A stretch of 18,957 nt of DNA from Pleurotus ostreatus/Saccharomyces cerevisiae fusant (Eukaryota; Opisthokonta): assembly GCA_024196135.1 (NCBI GenBank), contig JAMQCK010000618.1, positions 1 through 18,957 on the forward strand, read 5' to 3'. Of this stretch, positions 1 through 9,115 are shown in pieces (the stretch's first letter is position 1; each line of letters begins with the position of its first letter). Made by a program: the position numbers and the translations under genes. Below the pieces are notes generated by a model, which was given only the letters and a program-made list of their open reading frames with translations, ran no database searches and had not been told where the DNA came from.

Positions 1-724
1 GTGCCCCCGTCCTTGCCTCCCCTCAGGGCTCATGAAAGTACCACCACTCGATAGGGACATTCAAAGCTACCTAGCCATCTATTTCCGAAGGGAAAGCACA
101 ACGTTTGGGGGAGTTACCCGGGAGTTTCGAAGATTTGGCGAGATTTTCGAAAGACCCGGTGAGATATAGTACATCCAACACGACGACTCTCAGCACAACT
201 ATCCCTTTGTCACATTGTATGTGGACCAGCTACCCGAGCAAGCTAGTAGGGAGGCGACCTGCTCTGGCCTCCGCGTATCAATGACCACTGGAGATTCTAC
301 GCTCGCTCAATAAGCGCTACTGCAAACATTTGTTTCGATCCCTGGGACGATCTACTGCAAAGGGTTGCTTATGATCACCGAAGCAGGTACACCCATTTCC
401 TCCTTGTACTCGGCGTTCTCGGGTCAGTGACTCCATGGATTCCATCTGTGTAGGAGGACTCCCAAAGGTCGATTCTGGGCAGGTGGTCTACGCAGCATGG
501 ACCCGGAATCACCGAAGTTCGATGTCTTGTGCGAATCTAACGACTCTTCTCTGCAAAATTCCCTTTCACCCTCGCTGGATATGGCTCGAGATAGCGGCAA
601 GATTGTTCTCGCCTGAGCCCCCCTGAGAACGTCTGTCTCGAGAAAGTATGGCGACGATCATGTTTCCCCGAGGAACAGCAGAATTCCGTGCGGACGCAGG
701 GGGACGTGTCGAGATCCGCAAGAG
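1..724. other. Non-coding left flank
   Basis: I see no supported gene here. Open frames are short, overlap on both strands, and show no recognisable domain or consistent splice sites. The right end is the 5' flank of the esterase gene. The left end may hold the 3' flank of a gene outside the window, but nothing proves it. Confidence 0.55.
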
Positions 725-730
725 TATAAA
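725..730 (+). promoter_or_regulatory. TATA box of the CE1 esterase gene
   Basis: TATAAA lies 58 bp upstream of the esterase ATG, a common position for a fungal core promoter with a short 5' leader. The membrane-protein gene at 16253 has its own TATATA at nearly the same distance. Confidence 0.6.
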
Positions 731-787
731 GAGCGACCTCACAATTCTGCAAACCTCTATTCCTCGCCTCAAAAGGACTCTTAGGAT

Positions 788-1752
788 ATGACTCTGCTCG
801 GCGCTGCGTTCACGGCTCTACTGGCGTTTTCGCCGCTCGCCTTGGGATTATCCTCCACCCTCGAGCAGGTCGATGACTTCGGCGACAACCCCACCAACGT
901 CGGCATGTACTTCTACAAACCAGAAAACGTGACCGAGAACCCCGCTCTCATCGTCGCCATCCACTACTGCACCGGCACGGGCACTGCGTACTTCGAGGGC
1001 ACGCCCTACGCGCAGCTTGCGGACGAATATGGCTTCATCGTCATCTACCCCAGCTCGCCCAACGAGGGCACCTGCTGGGACGTCAGCTCCTTCGCGACGC
1101 TCAAGCACGGCGCGGGTGGCGACAGCTACGGCATCGCCAACATGGTCGGCTACGCAAAGACCGAGTGGGGCGTCGACCCCGCGCGCGTCTTCGTCACCGG
1201 GACTTCGTCGGGAGGTAAGCTGCCAAAATCCCCTTCCCATCCTCACTCCTTCCCAAGGAAACCTCGCACTTACGCCGACGCCCCACAGCGATGATGACGA
1301 ACGTCCTCGCCGCCGCCTACCCCGACCTCTTCGCGGCGGGCATCGTCTACTCCGGCGTCGCCGCGGGCTGCTTCATGTCCTCCACCGGCGGCGTCGACGC
1401 GTGGAACTCGACCTGCTCGACCGGCGCGTCGACCGCGACGCCGGAGCAGTGGGCGAACGTCGTCCACGACATGTACCCGGACTACAACGGGGAGTACCCG
1501 CGCATGCAGGAGTACCACGGGACCGCGGACGACGCGCTCGAGTACCCGAACTTCGCGGAGGAGGTGAAGCAGTGGGCGGGCGTGTTCGGGTACGATGCGG
1601 AGAGCCCGGAGCAGACGCTGGAGGATACGCCGCTGGAGGGATATACGAAGTTCGTGTACGGTGACAGGCTGCAGGGGATCTCTGCGGAGGGCGTTGGACA
1701 TACGGTACCTGTCCAGGGTGAAGAGGACCTCAAGTGGTTCGGTATCATCTGA
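788..1752 (+). CDS. Secreted carbohydrate esterase family 1, acetylxylan-esterase-like
   Basis: Two exons, 788-1214 and 1289-1752, give 296 residues. The 74-nt intron (GTAAGC...CACAG) splits the codon just after the nucleophile elbow; splicing restores GTSSGAMM. An N-terminal hydrophobic stretch (about residues 1-20, ending LALG) looks like a signal peptide, so the enzyme is probably secreted. It has the alpha/beta-hydrolase fold of the PHB-depolymerase/CE1 group: GxSxG with Ser140, Asp223 in HGTAD, and His280 in GVGHTVP. The spacings of 83 and 57 residues equal those I recall for the Aspergillus acetylxylan esterase triad. Cysteines at 61, 96, 170 and 185 could form disulfides. Expected role: removal of acetyl groups from xylan. 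A feruloyl esterase of the same family is the main alternative. No CBM1 cellulose-binding module is present. The gene is convergent with the helicase gene that ends at 1871. Confidence 0.92.
1215..1288 (+). other. Intron of the esterase gene
   Basis: GTAAGC donor and CACAG acceptor, phase 1, 74 nt. Removing it joins TSSG to AMMTNVL and recreates the conserved block around the catalytic serine. Without splicing the frame runs into unrelated sequence. Confidence 0.93.
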
Positions 1753-1812
1753 GGTCTCGCTCTGAAAAGCTGCCAAGGCACACAGTCTTTTCTGGGGATA
1801 TCAGGGTCCACT

Positions 1813-1826
1813 GTACAATATTGTAC
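1813..1826. terminator. Perfect 14-bp palindrome between convergent genes
   Basis: GTACAATATTGTAC is a perfect palindrome midway in the 118-bp gap between the esterase stop (1752) and the helicase stop (1871). It places TGTA on both strands, and another TGTAC follows at about 1832. UGUA is a known binding motif of the cleavage factor I complex, so this may serve 3'-end formation for both genes. This role is inferred. Confidence 0.3.
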
Positions 1827-1870
1827 TTAGCAGATGTTCGTTGTACGTTGTTACGCCGTAATGGCGTGCA

Positions 1871-4253
1871 TCAGTCTATAAATTTGAGATCGGGTTCCTC
1901 GTCCATCTCATCCTCTGGTGCGCTCTCGTCCTCATCCTCGTCTTCTTCTTGAGACACCTCCAACTCGCTATGCCACTTCAACACTCGAGGATGAGCGCGA
2001 ACTCTACAAAGCAGCACGGTGAGTGCCAGCATATAAGACGCAGCAGACAAATTACTTCGAAGGATCAAAATTCAAGACCTGCAACTGGTCCATTCGCGTC
2101 GCGCGCGAGAGGGCGACATAAGCTAAAATCGACGTTGACCGCCGTCCTTCTATTGGTTCACAAGCCAACACACCTTGTCCGTACTCGAAAGTATTCTTGA
2201 GGTCTACCACCACCCGCTTCAGCGTCTGACCCTGCGACTTATGCACACTCAAAGCCCACGCGTGAATGAGCGGCACCTGCCTTGCCATCAGCTTCTCGCC
2301 GCCAAAGCGCCCAATTCTTCACTGACCTGCACCCTTCTCGCTTCCATCCTTCCGTCCCCATTCTCCACCGTAAAGTCCTGCGGTATACACAGCAACTCCC
2401 GCCCATTTTCAAACCGCACAAGAGGCCACACGCGCTCCTTCACGCTATCAAAGCTTTCCCGATCCCGGCCGCCTTGCGGAAGGTCGATCGTGGACATGTT
2501 GATGCCCGCGATGTCGAGGCGGTCTCGTCGCGCGTCTATTGGGGTCTTAAACGCAATGACGTGACCCACGGTGCCGTTGACCAAGACTCCTTGGACGAGG
2601 TTCTTGATGAGCATCACCTGCGCGCCAATCTGGAGAATAGGGTTCAGCTCTGTAGAGGCGGTCGTGGTCAGACCAACGTAGGTGCCACATACCCGCAGTT
2701 CAATCACCTTCGGGGCGATGGTGTTCCTGCTGAGCGAATCGAGCATCGCCTGCTCGGATATCGGGTTCCAATTTCCGTCAAAGCCCGCTGTGTCCGACGA
2801 CTTGAAGGTCATGCCGGGCTCAGGTAGCTTTCGCAAGGGGATCATGTTGGCGTTGTCCACTTCCGCGTTGGTGGGGTACCTTGTAAAGCGAGTGAGGCCG
2901 ATCATCCCTACATAAAGTGGGTAGACGTACAGTCGTGTCGGCTCGATGTCGTCCGTATATTGTACGGGGCGCGAGAGCTTTCGGAACGCCTGAATAGTCT
3001 CTGCGCTTAACTTTCCGAAGCGCGCCTCGTTGAGCATGTTTACAAGAGCTGCAGGTTCATGTCAGTATTGTCGTGTGCATAAACGAAATGAATGCACTCA
3101 CGTTGCTCCTTCTGTCGGAATACCTCCTTCAGCATGATTGTCGAGCCCACACAGCGATTCCACGACTCCGCCTCAAAGGCAAACTTGATTGGTTCGCCTT
3201 GCTTATCTGGTACCGGAGGCAACTGGAAGAAATCGCCTGAGAGTACAAGCTGAATTCCACCGAATGGCTTATCATTGTCACGAAGCCGGCGCGCACAGGC
3301 TTCCTGTTCAAAGCTCAGAAGAAATCATCGAATGCAAGTCATATCGACGTACCAGCATGTCGAACATCCTCGCATTCATCATCGAGACTGCCAAAGCGTC
3401 AGAAAGACCTCAGCACGCCAAAGACAAGGAGACTTTACTTTCGTCAACGATGAGCATGTCGACCTCTTTCCACCGATCTATAGTTTGTTGGCGCTTCTTC
3501 CTCTGCCCAATGAGCTTGCCGCCGAGGTCCTTGTCAAACTTGGAGTAGCCACTCCAAGAGTGCACCGTTATGCCACCTATGTTCACGGCGGCGATGCCAG
3601 TAGCGGCAGTGACGGCCAAGCGGGAGGACGTCCTTCCGCCTTTGTAGTTGATGATCTCGCGCATGAGAAGCGACTTCCCCGTACCTGTGTTCACAAAGTC
3701 ATGGCCTGCCAATGACGAGTTTGGGCAAACTCACCAGCAGAGCCAGTAAAGAATACATTCTGTCCCTTCTTGACGCGGTTGAAAACCTGTTGTTGCGTCT
3801 TGGAAAGCTTTACCGATGGCGTAAAGTATCTCGGTGGCAGAGGCGCTGGCGGTCGGACGGGCTCCAGGACAGGGAGCTTGTGCTCGCGTGGCGCAGCAGC
3901 AGCAGCATGCTCGCCCGGCTTCCCGACGAAGGCTGGGTGTACGGTCAGACAACCTTTTTTGTATGTAATTGCGGGAAGCCGCATACGAGCGATGAAGTCT
4001 TCGGCTTCCTTCCTTGTCTGGAAGCCTTGATATAGGGCTCCAGAGCAGCCTTTGACCTGGCGCATCATCAGTAGTGATACACATAGAAACCACTAGCATA
4101 CGTACTTGCTTCTCGCACTGCAATGCTAGTCAGTGAGGTCACTTCCGAAACAACATATGTGCTGACCTCCGTCCAAGAGGTGAAAATATCCGGCCCATTA
4201 AAGCCAACCCTGACAGCGTAGAACTTGGGCTTGGGTTTCTTCGCCTTCGCCAT
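1871..4253 (-). CDS. PIF1-family helicase with N-terminal RNase H1-type hybrid-binding domain, copy A
   Basis: Thirteen exons: 4253-4167, 4117-4106, 4056-3987, 3932-3735, 3684-3439, 3387-3353, 3303-3102, 3048-2931, 2879-2693, 2629-2327, 2276-2174, 2122-2056, 2003-1871; 586 residues. Residues 11-56 match the RNase H1 N-terminal (viroplasmin-like) fold: FYAVRVG, SWTEC, EAEDFI. After an Ala/Pro linker comes a superfamily 1B helicase: Walker A GSAGTGKS (120-127), Walker B VDEIS (Asp203, Glu204), GDFFQLPPV (239-247), GAQVMLIKN (387-395), [13 protein letters not shown] (492-504) and YVALSRAT with Arg527. All catalytic motifs are intact. The tail (about 560-586) is strongly acidic. Known PIF1 enzymes unwind DNA, G-quadruplexes and RNA:DNA hybrids 5'-3' in nucleus or mitochondria. 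An upstream in-frame Met at 4295 exists; 4253 was chosen because its paralogue starts at the matching place. Every intron position and phase matches copy B. Confidence 0.93.
4106..4117 (-). other. 12-nt microexon (exon 2) of helicase copy A
   Basis: TGCGAGAAGCAA encodes CEKQ. It is flanked by an acceptor ATTGCAG and a donor GTACGT, and by two introns of 49 nt each, both phase 0. Including it gives SWTE-CEKQ-VKGCSG, which restores the Trp-x-x-Cys spacing of the hybrid-binding domain. Copy B has a 12-nt exon in the same place. Confidence 0.87.
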
Positions 4254-4320
4254 CGCCTGAACCTCTCTGTAGGATCTATAGAAAAGGCGTTGCAAAGGAG
4301 AGCGCGAAGGTTCTCCGAAA

Positions 4321-4382
4321 GGCGCGTCGCGTTGCCATCAGTCCCGTGAGCGCGACGTCCCACGCCACACCACTTACACGTG
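4321..4382 (-). promoter_or_regulatory. Promoter elements of helicase copy A
   Basis: Three blocks recur in the same order upstream of copy B: GCGTCGCGT (within 4321-4333; reads ACGCGACGC on the gene strand), a 23-bp bipartite element CGTGAGCG-N6-CCCACGCCA (4345-4367), and TACACGTG (4375-4382). They lie 68 to 129 bp upstream of the ATG. ACGCG resembles the core of MBF cell-cycle boxes, and CACGTG is a bHLH (Cbf1-type) core. Factor assignment is inferred. Confidence 0.55.
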
Positions 4383-4501
4383 CACCCCGCCCTGCGCCAT
4401 GTATACACGACAATCCGGAAAGCATAGGTATGTAGACATTATTGTACAGTTATAAGAAAGAATATATCCTAGATGACACAACGCACCGCTGGCGAGATAG
4501 A

Positions 4502-6914
4502 TTAACTCATAGTGAATGCGATATCGAACTCTTCGTCCATCTCCTCATCGGACAGGTACCCATCCTGTTGAGGCGCCACTGAATGGTTGTACCACTCGAG
4601 GACGCGCGGGTGCGCTCGAACCCTGCGTTGAAGTATATCAAAACATATTATGCAGAGCTCGAAGGCGAAGACGTACTTCGATGGATGAAAGTTCAAAACC
4701 TGTAATTGGTCCATGCGCGTCGCTCGAGACAGTGCAACATAGGCTAGCGCGGCTAGCGTCAGTAAACAGCAATGTGATGAAGTCAAAGCTGCACACCTTG
4801 CCCATTCTCAAATGTCCTCCGCAAATCGACCAGGACCCGCTCAAGCGTCTGCCCTTGCGACTTATGCACACTGAGCGCCCACGCGTGAATGAGCGGGATC
4901 TACATCCTCAATCAGTCTACTACACTCTCCTTCGTTTCCCACCCCCCCCCACAGCTCACCTGTATCCGCATCGCCTCCATCTCCCCATCCGCGTTCTCTA
5001 CCGTAAAGTCCGAAGGTATAACCAGCAGCTCCCTTCCGTTCGCAAACTTCACCAGCGGCCACTCGAACTCCTTCGCGCGCTCGAGCTTCTCGCGGTCGTA
5101 CTGGTTCTGCGGCACGCTCGGGTCGGAGTCGATGCCGGCGATGTCTTGCTTCTCGTCCCTTGCTTGCCTGGGTGTCTTGTAGCCGATGACGTGCCCGACG
5201 GAGCCGTTGACGAGAACGCCTTGAATGATGTTCTTGATGAGCATGACCTGCGCGCCAACCTGGTGGACGATCAGCCACAAGTGATTGCATAAACGACGCA
5301 GAAATAATACGCACCCGTAACTCAATCTCCGGCAAGGAGATGGTCCGCTTCTCGAGAAGCGACTTCATCTGCGCCTCTGAGACACGCTTGCCATTGCTGT
5401 CACGCCCTGCTCTGTCCGTCGAGCGGAAGATCTTGCCGGGACCCGGCAGTTCGCGCAGACGCTTCATGTTCGCGCCTTCTACCTCAACGCGAGTAGAGTA
5501 TCTACAAAAGTGGTCAGTTCAGTCTACGTGCATGCTTTGTAGATCAAACATACAATCCCGTCGCCTCGATGCCATCCGTATATGTGACTGGTCGTGCCAA
5601 CTGCCTGAACTTCTCGATAGTCTCAGGCTTCAAGTTCCCGAAGCGCATCTCATTGAGCATGTCAACGAAGGCTGCGCTTTATGAGTCGGCGCTCTTGATA
5701 CCACGAACAAAAACATACTTTGCTCCTTCTGACGGAAGACCTTCGTCAGAATGACTGGTGGTCCCATGCATGGGTACCATGACTCAGCGTCGAATGCGAA
5801 CTTGACTGTCTTTCCGTCTAGCGGAACCGGCGGAAGCTGACAGAAGTCGCCGGAGAGGATGAGCTGAATGCCGCCAAAGGGCTTCTCGCTGTTGCGTACG
5901 CGGCGAGCGCATGTTTCCTAATTGAGGCAGAGCATGAAGCAATACGGCTCTAGACAGCGAAGTATGTTGACGTACCAACGCATCGAAGAGGTCACCGTCC
6001 AGCATCGAGACTGTTGATAAGTCAGTCCTTCGAAGGTGGGACGTGCAGCAAACAACCCTCACTCTCGTCGATGATTAGTGTGTCCACCATCCGCCACCTC
6101 TCCAGCACTTTCTTCATGACAGTTTGCCCCAACCCAAGCATCTTTCCAGCAAAGTCCCACCCATCTTTGATACCCCGGCCGAGACCCGCCCAGGAATGCA
6201 AGGTCGTGCCGCCGATGTTGCATGCAGCGATACCGGTCGCGGCAGTGATGGCTAGCCGAGTGGATATTCTCCCGCCTTTGTAGTCGATGATTTCGCGCAT
6301 GAGGAGCGACTTTCCCGTTCCTAGTGAGCGCGCGAGCTGAGCAGGAATAGGAAGAGAAAACGACGTGGACGCACCCGCAGAACCGGTGAAGAAGACGCTT
6401 TGCCCTCTCTTCACGCGATTGAACACCTGCTGCTGTGTTTGCGAGAGCTTGACCGACGGCGTGTCTTTCGGTTGGGAAGGTGCCGGTGGCGCAACATTTG
6501 CTTGCGGTCTAGGAGGCCCTGGCGCGGGCCGCGACGATGCACTCGGTGCGGGTGGCGCAGGCGCAGGTGCTTTGTTCACGAATGCTGAGGACTCATGTCA
6601 GCATGCATTCATTGCAGTCTTATGATCCTACGTACGAGCAATCCAATCTTCGGCTTCCTTCAAGGTCGCATGTCCTTTGTAGGAGTTACCGGGGAAGCGG
6701 CTCGTCTAGAAAACCATGCAGTAAAGCTCACAGAATCGGATAGTATACGGACATTCCTAAGGCACTGTATCCCGATTGAGCGGGTCGATCTAAGCGCAGG
6801 AAATCGAGCAGATTGCTAACTTACATCTTCCCATGTCGTGTAGACTTTAGGACCTTCACGCCCGACCCTGACGGCGTAGTAGTTTTTCCTAGTGTATGAC
6901 TTCGCTTTCGGCAT
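4502..6914 (-). CDS. PIF1-family helicase with N-terminal RNase H1-type hybrid-binding domain, copy B
   Basis: Thirteen exons: 6914-6825, 6764-6753, 6705-6636, 6584-6375, 6320-6063, 6010-5976, 5917-5719, 5671-5554, 5501-5315, 5259-4960, 4899-4797, 4743-4677, 4622-4502; 589 residues. The hybrid-binding domain spans about residues 12-58 ([27 protein letters not shown]). A linker rich in Pro/Ala/Ser follows to about residue 100. Helicase motifs: GSAGTGKS (125-132), IDEIS (Asp212, Glu213), GDFCQLPPV (248-256), [23 protein letters not shown] and YVALSRAT with Arg534. Six of the 13 exons have exactly the length of their copy A partners outside the microexon (70, 35, 118, 187, 103, 67 nt). The tail is acidic, with DEEMDEEFD. 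Exon 12 could also start at an upstream AG (4753), adding AAL; the chosen site gives the family's [11 protein letters not shown]. It lies 248 bp upstream of copy A, a tandem duplicate, and is divergent from the first F-box gene. Confidence 0.93.
6753..6764 (-). other. 12-nt microexon (exon 2) of helicase copy B
   Basis: TGCCTTAGGAAT encodes CLRN between acceptor GATACAG and donor GTCCGT. Flanking introns are 60 and 47 nt, phase 0. It joins TTWED to TSRFPGNSY and supplies the cysteine expected after the Trp. The residues differ from copy A but length, phase and place are the same. Confidence 0.84.
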
Positions 6915-7222
6915 GACCTGTCCTCGTTACGGTCTGCAGGAGGAGGCGCGAGAGTGAGATGTCGGAACCCGAGGTGAGGGTCGCTGGCAAGCCGCGTCGC
7001 GTCACAGTCACGATATGGCCGCGTGAGCGGGAATTCCCACGCCAATTAGGCGCCCATGACTTCAAAATACACGTGTGCGCCTCCTGCTCTTGACCTTCAC
7101 GCCGCGATACAAGCCCTCTTCACAGACTTCGAGTTTAGATCTCTAGCGCCACTACGCTACGGAGGGTGGGTCGCCTATAGACGATCATTGCCGAAGTGGC
7201 TGACTGAACTATTCCGCCAGGC
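6915..7222. promoter_or_regulatory. Shared divergent promoter region, helicase B and F-box 1
   Basis: 308 bp separate the two start codons. The left part holds the elements shared with helicase A. The right part has no clear TATA box. A sequence like a 3' splice site (TTCCGCCAG) sits just before the F-box ATG, so a leader intron is possible. Confidence 0.4.
6991..7075 (-). promoter_or_regulatory. Promoter elements of helicase copy B
   Basis: The same ordered set as copy A: GCGTCGCGT (within 6991-7003), CGTGAGCG-N6-CCCACGCCA (7022-7044) and TACACGTG (7068-7075). The two arms of the 23-bp element are identical to those of copy A, while the six central bases differ (GGAATT against CGACGT). The region is also the 5' flank of the divergent F-box gene at 7223, so the elements may act both ways. 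Confidence 0.55.
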
Positions 7223-8833
7223 ATGGATGTGTTGAAAACCACTCTCTGCGCGAAGTGCGACAACACGTTGTCCTGCTCCTATCCACCACCGCCAGATCTC
7301 GATCTGTTGCGCGAAGGCCATGTCCCCTCTCCAGTCGAAAATGCTGCTATCGACAATGATATAGCAATTCTAGACGACTCTCTAGCAGTCATCGACGCTG
7401 AAATTGCGACCATCGACACCCGTCTTGCGATCCTCCAGCGCCATCGCGCGCAGCTCGTCGAAAGCAAGCTCCGGAGGCAGGCCCTAGTTGCGCCCATCAG
7501 GCGTCTTCCATCAGAGCTGCTTGAGCTCGTCATCCGCGCTGCCTTACCGCCAAAATGGGCGACGGCCAGCAGCGGTACGACGCGTTTTCCGCTCCTGGAG
7601 ACCTGCTCTCGGATCTGGCGTACAGCGCTCGCAATGCCTGACATATGGTGCAAAATAACCACAACGGAACTGCAGATTGATGAACGCTTCTATGCGATCG
7701 CACAGCGGTATATGGATCGCGCCGCGAGTCGCCCTGTGGACGTCTTGGACCTCTCACCGCACTTCCGGCAGGATAGCGCATTCGACCAGTGGATGATCGC
7801 CCACATGGGTCGTCTGCGGAACATTAAATGGGCCATCGACACCCGTGCCCTACCCGTGTCGCGCGTATCTGCGCCTTCTCTGAAGAGCGCGATCCTCTAC
7901 GCCGATTGGCACAGGGATGCCACCTTCTATCCGGATCCCATTCTCACCTTCGTCGACGCCCCTCGCCTATCCACGATCACTATACGCAACTGCGTTTCCC
8001 CATCAATCTTTGATCTTCCTTGGACGCAACTTCAGAGCTTAACCATCGAGAGCGCTACGCTAAGCCCTAATGATCTGCGTACACTGCTATCTTGCGTGTC
8101 CCTTACGGAGCTCGATGTCTGTGTCTCCAAGCGATTTGCGGCAGGGCACGACAATGCTTCGACTCATCCTCCCGTGGTCACGATGAATGCTTTGCGCGTT
8201 CTCAAGCTTAGCGGTTGCGGCCATCTCTTCAGTGCACTCATTAACGCTCCAAACCTGCATGAGCTCTTCATGTGGGTACTTCCCATCCGCTTTGCTGATG
8301 CCTCGGACCTGTTCGCGCAGTTCGCAACGTCCGTGCGCACGATGCTCGAGCGAAGTGTACCTCCTCTGTGCTCTCTGACTATGCATGGCTTTCCGTCCTG
8401 CATAGAAGACGGCGAACTTGAAAACATCCTCTCTATCTTGCACCTGGTACCTCAGCTCAAGCGCCTGAAGCTGGGGTACAGCAGCATGGGCATAGGCGAC
8501 ATACCGCTACTCCGGAAGCTGACTTTCCGCCAAGGCCAGCCCCTCCTCCTCCCTGAACTGGAGCACATCGCTCTCGAGTACAGCCGCAACAATTTACAGC
8601 CTTACCCTGGGTGTGTGGATGTGCTGAAGGAATTGGTGCTTTCTCGCTGGAAGGAGCCGGCGACTTCCCACGAGGGCACAGTTGTAAGCGGAGTAGAGCC
8701 CACGGAGCGTATGTCTATCGGCTCGGACGCCTGCGAGCGCCCCGGGGGGTGTCGCTGGAATATCCCGTGGGATTGGATCGCTGAAGTAGAGAAGGAAGGA
8801 ATTATCGTCAATAGCTTGGCGTGCGGCACTTGA
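7223..8833 (+). CDS. F-box/leucine-rich-type protein 1
   Basis: A single open frame of 536 residues. The N-terminus has several cysteines (CAKC, SCS), then a probable coiled coil (about 43-88, IDxxIAxID repeats). An F-box of the basidiomycete type follows (about 90-145: PIRRLPSELLELVIRAAL ... MPDIWCKI). The remaining residues form degenerate leucine-rich segments, with the family marker LPWTQL in the middle. A C-terminal signature CRWNIPWDWIAEVEKEGI lies near the end. F-box proteins usually bind Skp1 and bring substrates to SCF ubiquitin ligases in nucleus or cytosol. The substrate here is unknown. The start agrees with the spliced N-termini of the two following paralogues, and the lengths converge (536, 535, 528). 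First of three tandem members. Confidence 0.85.
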   Translation: MDVLKTTLCAKCDNTLSCSYPPPPDLDLLREGHVPSPVENAAIDNDIAILDDSLAVIDAEIATIDTRLAILQRHRAQLVESKLRRQALVAPIRRLPSELLELVIRAALPPKWATASSGTTRFPLLETCSRIWRTALAMPDIWCKITTTELQIDERFYAIAQRYMDRAASRPVDVLDLSPHFRQDSAFDQWMIAHMGRLRNIKWAIDTRALPVSRVSAPSLKSAILYADWHRDATFYPDPILTFVDAPRLSTITIRNCVSPSIFDLPWTQLQSLTIESATLSPNDLRTLLSCVSLTELDVCVSKRFAAGHDNASTHPPVVTMNALRVLKLSGCGHLFSALINAPNLHELFMWVLPIRFADASDLFAQFATSVRTMLERSVPPLCSLTMHGFPSCIEDGELENILSILHLVPQLKRLKLGYSSMGIGDIPLLRKLTFRQGQPLLLPELEHIALEYSRNNLQPYPGCVDVLKELVLSRWKEPATSHEGTVVSGVEPTERMSIGSDACERPGGCRWNIPWDWIAEVEKEGIIVNSLACGT

Positions 8834-8960
8834 TATATATCACATGCGGTCCGTTGCGTGTCCTCAGTGCGCGTACCCACTTCATAGTTCACTCAATCTC
8901 TCAGCTTCCAATGTATCCATAACTATCTTGGTTACTTAATGCGCATGTCCCTGCCTATCC

Positions 8961-9115
8961 TCGCTTGCCGTCACTTTAGTTCCACTTCGGAAGATGCCGA
9001 GAAACGTGGGCCTCCCGTGATGGTCTGTCACATCACCCGCTTCATTGTTCTCTCCCACCGTCATCTGCGAATTCTACCGAGCGATTCCGTGACTGCAGTG
9101 GCAATACCATGTCAC
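8961..9115 (+). promoter_or_regulatory. 5' flank of F-box 2, duplicated upstream of F-box 3
   Basis: This stretch aligns by eye with 10864-11007. Shared blocks in order include CGCTTGCC, TCGGAA-n-TGCCGA, CACCGTCATCT, ACCGAGCGA and ACCATGTC followed by GTACG. The conservation of sequence outside the frame, including the start and the first donor site, shows that the duplication carried its promoter and leader. Confidence 0.6.

Noticed and set aside
435..772. Short frames on both strands left of the esterase
   Set aside because: 60-70 codons, mutually overlapping, covering the promoter and TATA box of the esterase.
848..1246. Long antisense frame across the esterase gene, and similar frames at 1017-1664 (+) and 1270-1776 (-)
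   Set aside because: They mirror GC-rich codons of the esterase exons, have no domain, and conflict with the clear CE1 protein.
1871..6914. Helicase pair as frameshifted pseudogenes or Helitron fragments
   Set aside because: All frame breaks fall at GT-AG introns whose position and phase match between the copies. All helicase motifs are intact. There is no Rep domain or Helitron end.
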